This document shows, in pieces, positions 6,673 through 8,401 of a stretch of DNA of 8,401 nucleotides. Numbering within the stretch: position 1 is the first letter of the stretch; each line of letters starts with the position of its first letter. The notes beneath the pieces are model-generated. The model did no database searches and was not told where the DNA came from. It saw only the letters and a list, made by a program, of their open reading frames with translations. The position numbers were made by a program, and so were the translations under genes. This stretch comes from UBA1151 sp963579925 (lineage in GTDB: Bacteria > Chloroflexota > Dehalococcoidia > Lucifugimonadales > Lucifugimonadaceae), in contig CAUZJA010000121.1 of the NCBI GenBank assembly GCA_963579925.1, positions 1 through 8,401 on the forward strand, read 5' to 3'.

Positions 6673-7782
6673 CTAGCCCAGGAAAAGATCGGTAGCCGGG
6701 TAAAAATCGGTCCAGGCGAACCAAAACGACGCCGTGGAGTGGACGCGCTCAAGGTTCTGCTCTTCAAACGGGCCTTCAAACGCGGTTCCTGTGAACGCAA
6801 TCCACTTCGAACCAGACTCTCGATCGATCAGAATGTCCTGATCATTGTCGAGCACAAGGTCAAACGTGAGTTCCTAGCCATCGACGATGCTTTTGAAGAC
6901 AAAAGCGGTATCTGCTGTATCGTCAAAATAGACCACTGAAGGCTCACCGAGGATATCGTCGTGGATCACCCGCGCCGCGGCAAGAACCTCAAACGGATAC
7001 GCCTTCGCTCCCTCTTCAAATCCCACGCCAAGAACCAGATCTTTGTTGCGGAGACGATCATCAGAGTTGCTCTGGCCGATCACGTCGGTGGCGAGGTTAT
7101 TGCGATAGTAACTCTCGTATGAGTCTGAGGTGTAGCGGCCATTGACCTTCTCCAACGCAATGGTGTCTGGATGCTCTTCGACCCAGCGCTCCCACGTGGT
7201 CATCGTTAGCGGTATCGGCTCAAGAGACTCGCCCAGAAGGTCACAGCGGACGGCCTGCTGGTCGTACATCACCAGCGCGTTCATGATCAGCTTTCCGGAG
7301 ACGCCAAACGTGTGCTCCAGGCCATTGATCTGTCTGGCATACCCGATGCCAGTGAAGCAGAGTGGTCACCACGTGATCGCGACCGGTATCCCTCCTACTG
7401 TGTCGTTTACAACCTCGTGTCGACTCAATATGGGAACCGAATAGGCCCGCGCATCACCATTGATTTCGATGCCCAGTATCTTTTCGTCGGGTCGATACGG
7501 CGCGGATCGTCCATCAGGATCAGATGCCTCGGCGGCTGATACAAACTGAGGATCAAATATTGCGGGGATGGCGTCGTATCCCAACACCGTGACAATCTCA
7601 AACTCGCGAGATGCACTGGCATCCGCGCCGTTGGAGATCCCACCCATCGATGGGACGATTACCGTTTCACGTTCCACGCCCAGTCCGAATAGACGGGCTT
7701 GCCATGCAAACGCGAGCAGCGCAACCAGGGTCAGGGATACAAGAAGAAGAACCTGAAAAGGTCTTGAGGAATTCGGGTTCAT
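6673..7782 (-). CDS. DUF3179 protein, copy B, with in-frame TGA (candidate selenocysteine) and one TAG
   Basis: Tandem paralogue of copy A, 369 codons read through. The ATG at 7782 begins MNPNSSRPFQVLLL, a signal anchor (about 10-28) followed by AFAWQARLFGLG, as in copy A; upstream in-frame sequence to 7917 is non-homologous and was excluded. U139-PLC occurs in exactly the same place, followed by an identical 21-nt hairpin-encoding block. A TAG (6876-6874) stands in the position of Gln in copy A's STVDGQELTF. Relative to copy A, 11 codons are missing after MYDQ (near 7255-7260), removing the conserved TGTLWS segment in frame. The gene ends LFLG followed by two consecutive TAGs. In a 20-codon sample, 9 of 10 differing codons are synonymous, so both copies evolved as proteins. 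The missing segment plus the amber make this copy the likelier one to be decaying. Confidence 0.75.
6874..6876 (-). other. In-frame TAG at a Gln position (copy B)
   Basis: The context is SIVDG-TAG-ELTFDL; copy A reads STVDGQELTFEL with CAG. This is a single C-to-T difference. Sixty-six homologous codons follow to the shared C-terminus FWFAWTDFYP. Confidence 0.75.
7322..7365 (-). promoter_or_regulatory. Candidate SECIS hairpin, copy B
   Basis: The same 7-bp stem CTGGCAT/ATGCCAG with loop CGGGT (7352-7334), 13 nt after the TGA. A lower TCTG/CAGA helix replaces copy A's CTTT/AGAG. The base CCA/TGG replaces CCG/CGG, so one A-U pair in B corresponds to a G-C pair in A, through two synonymous third-position changes. 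Confidence 0.5.
7366..7368 (-). other. In-frame TGA at the CPLC cysteine, candidate selenocysteine codon (copy B)
   Basis: Minus-strand codon TGA in VAITW-TGA-PLCFTG, residue 139, the same residue as in copy A. The copies differ at most neighbouring third positions, yet both keep TGA. The following base is C in both, a weak termination context. Confidence 0.62.
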
Positions 7783-7837
7783 GAAATAGACAGTCCAGGG
7801 AATAGTCGAGTCGGAACGCTTCCGGTGAATCGGATCG

Positions 7838-7899
7838 CTTCCGCGCAGGTGTTTATGGATACTTAGATGTACGCAGATGCGGCTCGGCGCGACCGCCGG
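7838..7899 (-). promoter_or_regulatory. Conserved upstream block of DUF3179 copy B
   Basis: Counterpart of the block at 6594-6655, lying 56 nt upstream of the copy B ATG and between it and divergent recF. The intervening sequence (7783-7837) is not conserved, which marks the block itself as constrained or simply as the edge of the duplication. Confidence 0.4.
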
Positions 7900-7924
7900 C
7901 GGGCATGGCAACACCAACTGGACT

Positions 7925-7930
7925 TATACT
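7925..7930 (+). promoter_or_regulatory. Possible -10 box for recF
   Basis: TATACT differs from TATAAT at one position and lies 43 nt before the inferred recF start, leaving room for a short leader with the Shine-Dalgarno at 7962-7965. No good -35 is visible. Confidence 0.3.
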
Positions 7931-7961
7931 CCGAGTCCGTCGAACGCAGATGACTACCCCC

Positions 7962-7965
7962 GGAG
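7962..7965 (+). promoter_or_regulatory. Shine-Dalgarno sequence supporting the recF ATC start
   Basis: GGAG followed by 7 nt and then ATC at 7973. This is the only ribosome-binding-site-like sequence close to the conserved N-terminus, and it decides the start. Confidence 0.55.
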
Positions 7966-7972
7966 ACTTTGA

Positions 7973-8401
7973 ATCCGACTTTCTCAACTCACACTGTCTA
8001 ACTTCCGAAACTTCGAGGCCGCGCAGGCTGATCTGGCACCTGGTCTGACCGTGATCCAGGGCCTGAATGGTCAGGGCAAGTCAAACTTGCTCGAGGCCGT
8101 CTACATGCTTTCGGTGGCCAAATCGCCACGCGCTTCCCAAGATCGCCAACTGATCGGGTGGGAACTGCTTGCATCCGGTGGGCACGCGCAGATTCTTGGC
8201 GTGGCAAAGGACGCTGAGCAGACATGCAAGATCCAGGTCGACTTTGAAGTCGGTGCTGGTATGCAAATGGCCGACGTTGATGCCAGCGGAAACGCGTCAG
8301 TGCAAAAGTCGCTACGGGTGAACGGCATCAAACGCACCGCCAGTGAATTTGTGGGCACGTTCAACGTTGTTGCGTTCGCGGTAGAAGACATTGAACTTGT
8401 G
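7973..8401 (+). CDS. recF: DNA replication and repair protein RecF, 3' end cut by window edge; apparent ATC start
   Basis: RecF is an SMC-like ABC ATPase that helps load RecA at gapped DNA during recombinational repair. The first 143 codons are present. The N-terminus LSQLTLSNFRNF matches the family's LxxLxLxNFRNY, followed by Walker A GLNGQGKS (30-37) and LLEAVYMLS. The Q-loop, signature and Walker B regions lie beyond the window. An in-frame TGA stands at 7970-7972, directly before ATC CGA CTT. No ATG, GTG or TTG occurs in frame before Walker A, while the ATC aligns with the family's initiator Met (family MRL, here ATC-R-L). GGAG at 7962-7965 sits 7 nt upstream, ideal spacing. The start is therefore probably AUC, or a sequence error of ATG. 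The gene is divergent from DUF3179 copy B. Confidence 0.92.
   Translation, partial: MRLSQLTLSNFRNFEAAQADLAPGLTVIQGLNGQGKSNLLEAVYMLSVAKSPRASQDRQLIGWELLASGGHAQILGVAKDAEQTCKIQVDFEVGAGMQMADVDASGNASVQKSLRVNGIKRTASEFVGTFNVVAFAVEDIELV

Larger units (their letters stand above)
6673..7899 (-). repeat. Tandem duplication unit B (DUF3179 gene plus upstream block)
   Basis: Second unit of the direct repeat, same orientation as unit A. It lacks 33 nt of coding sequence present in A and carries a longer spacer between the conserved upstream block and the ATG. Confidence 0.85.

Noticed and set aside
5415..7782. TAG reassigned to glutamine throughout the organism
   Set aside because: mazG, DUF1461, the desulforedoxin-like genes and both DUF3179 C-termini end at TAG where their proteins should end, and no other gene has an internal TAG.
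5415..7899. Insertion sequence or other mobile element causing the repeat
   Set aside because: No transposase, terminal inverted repeats or target duplication; the repeat is a gene plus its upstream region.
7783..7917. N-terminal extension of DUF3179 copy B to 7917
   Set aside because: The extension has no counterpart in copy A, whose ATG aligns with 7782, and it covers the conserved non-coding block.

Overview
The window is 8.4 kb of moderately GC-rich bacterial DNA with compact housekeeping genes on both strands. Gene types suggest a free-living bacterium, possibly a marine Chloroflexota (SAR202-like) lineage: a bacterial-archaeal style MetRS with one zinc knuckle and an FSKS signature, a TIGR01906/DUF1461 membrane protein, tiny desulforedoxin-like proteins and duplicated DUF3179 proteins. 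That placement is inference, since no rRNA or phylogenetic marker was compared.

Layout. 1-1059 (minus): 3'-truncated metG with a TTG start. 1180-2001 (minus): rsmI, 16S rRNA 2'-O-methyltransferase, behind a good -35/-10 promoter that would give a leaderless mRNA. 2116-2391 (plus): two tandem, related mini-proteins of 39 and 47 aa resembling the desulforedoxin/desulfoferrodoxin N-terminal fold, both missing the fourth metal-binding Cys. 2388-3161 (minus): mazG. 3249-4007 (plus): a four-helix DUF1461 membrane protein. 4004-4765 and 4765-5277 (minus): a HAD-family hydrolase and apt, overlapping as TAATG. 5415-6557 and 6673-7782 (minus): two tandem DUF3179 paralogues. 7973-8401 (plus): start of recF, truncated by the window edge, with an apparent ATC start codon.

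The most striking region is the DUF3179 pair. Each gene reads through an in-frame TGA at residue 139, exactly where DUF3179 proteins carry the first Cys of a CPLC motif (here U-P-L-C). Downstream the frame stays open, homologous and biased to synonymous change. Starting 13 nt after each TGA is a perfect 7-bp hairpin with a G-containing 5-nt loop, positioned like a bacterial SECIS. I therefore propose a tandem pair of DUF3179 selenoproteins. Each copy also carries one in-frame TAG at a Gln position, a different one in each copy. These ambers are the main argument for the alternative, that one or both genes are recently inactivated or contain sequence errors.

Functional themes are translation (metG, rsmI), nucleotide sanitation and salvage (mazG, apt, HAD), DNA repair (recF), and possible thiol/selenol or metal redox proteins (desulforedoxin-like pair, DUF3179 pair). 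No tRNA, rRNA, CRISPR, insertion sequence or integrase was seen.
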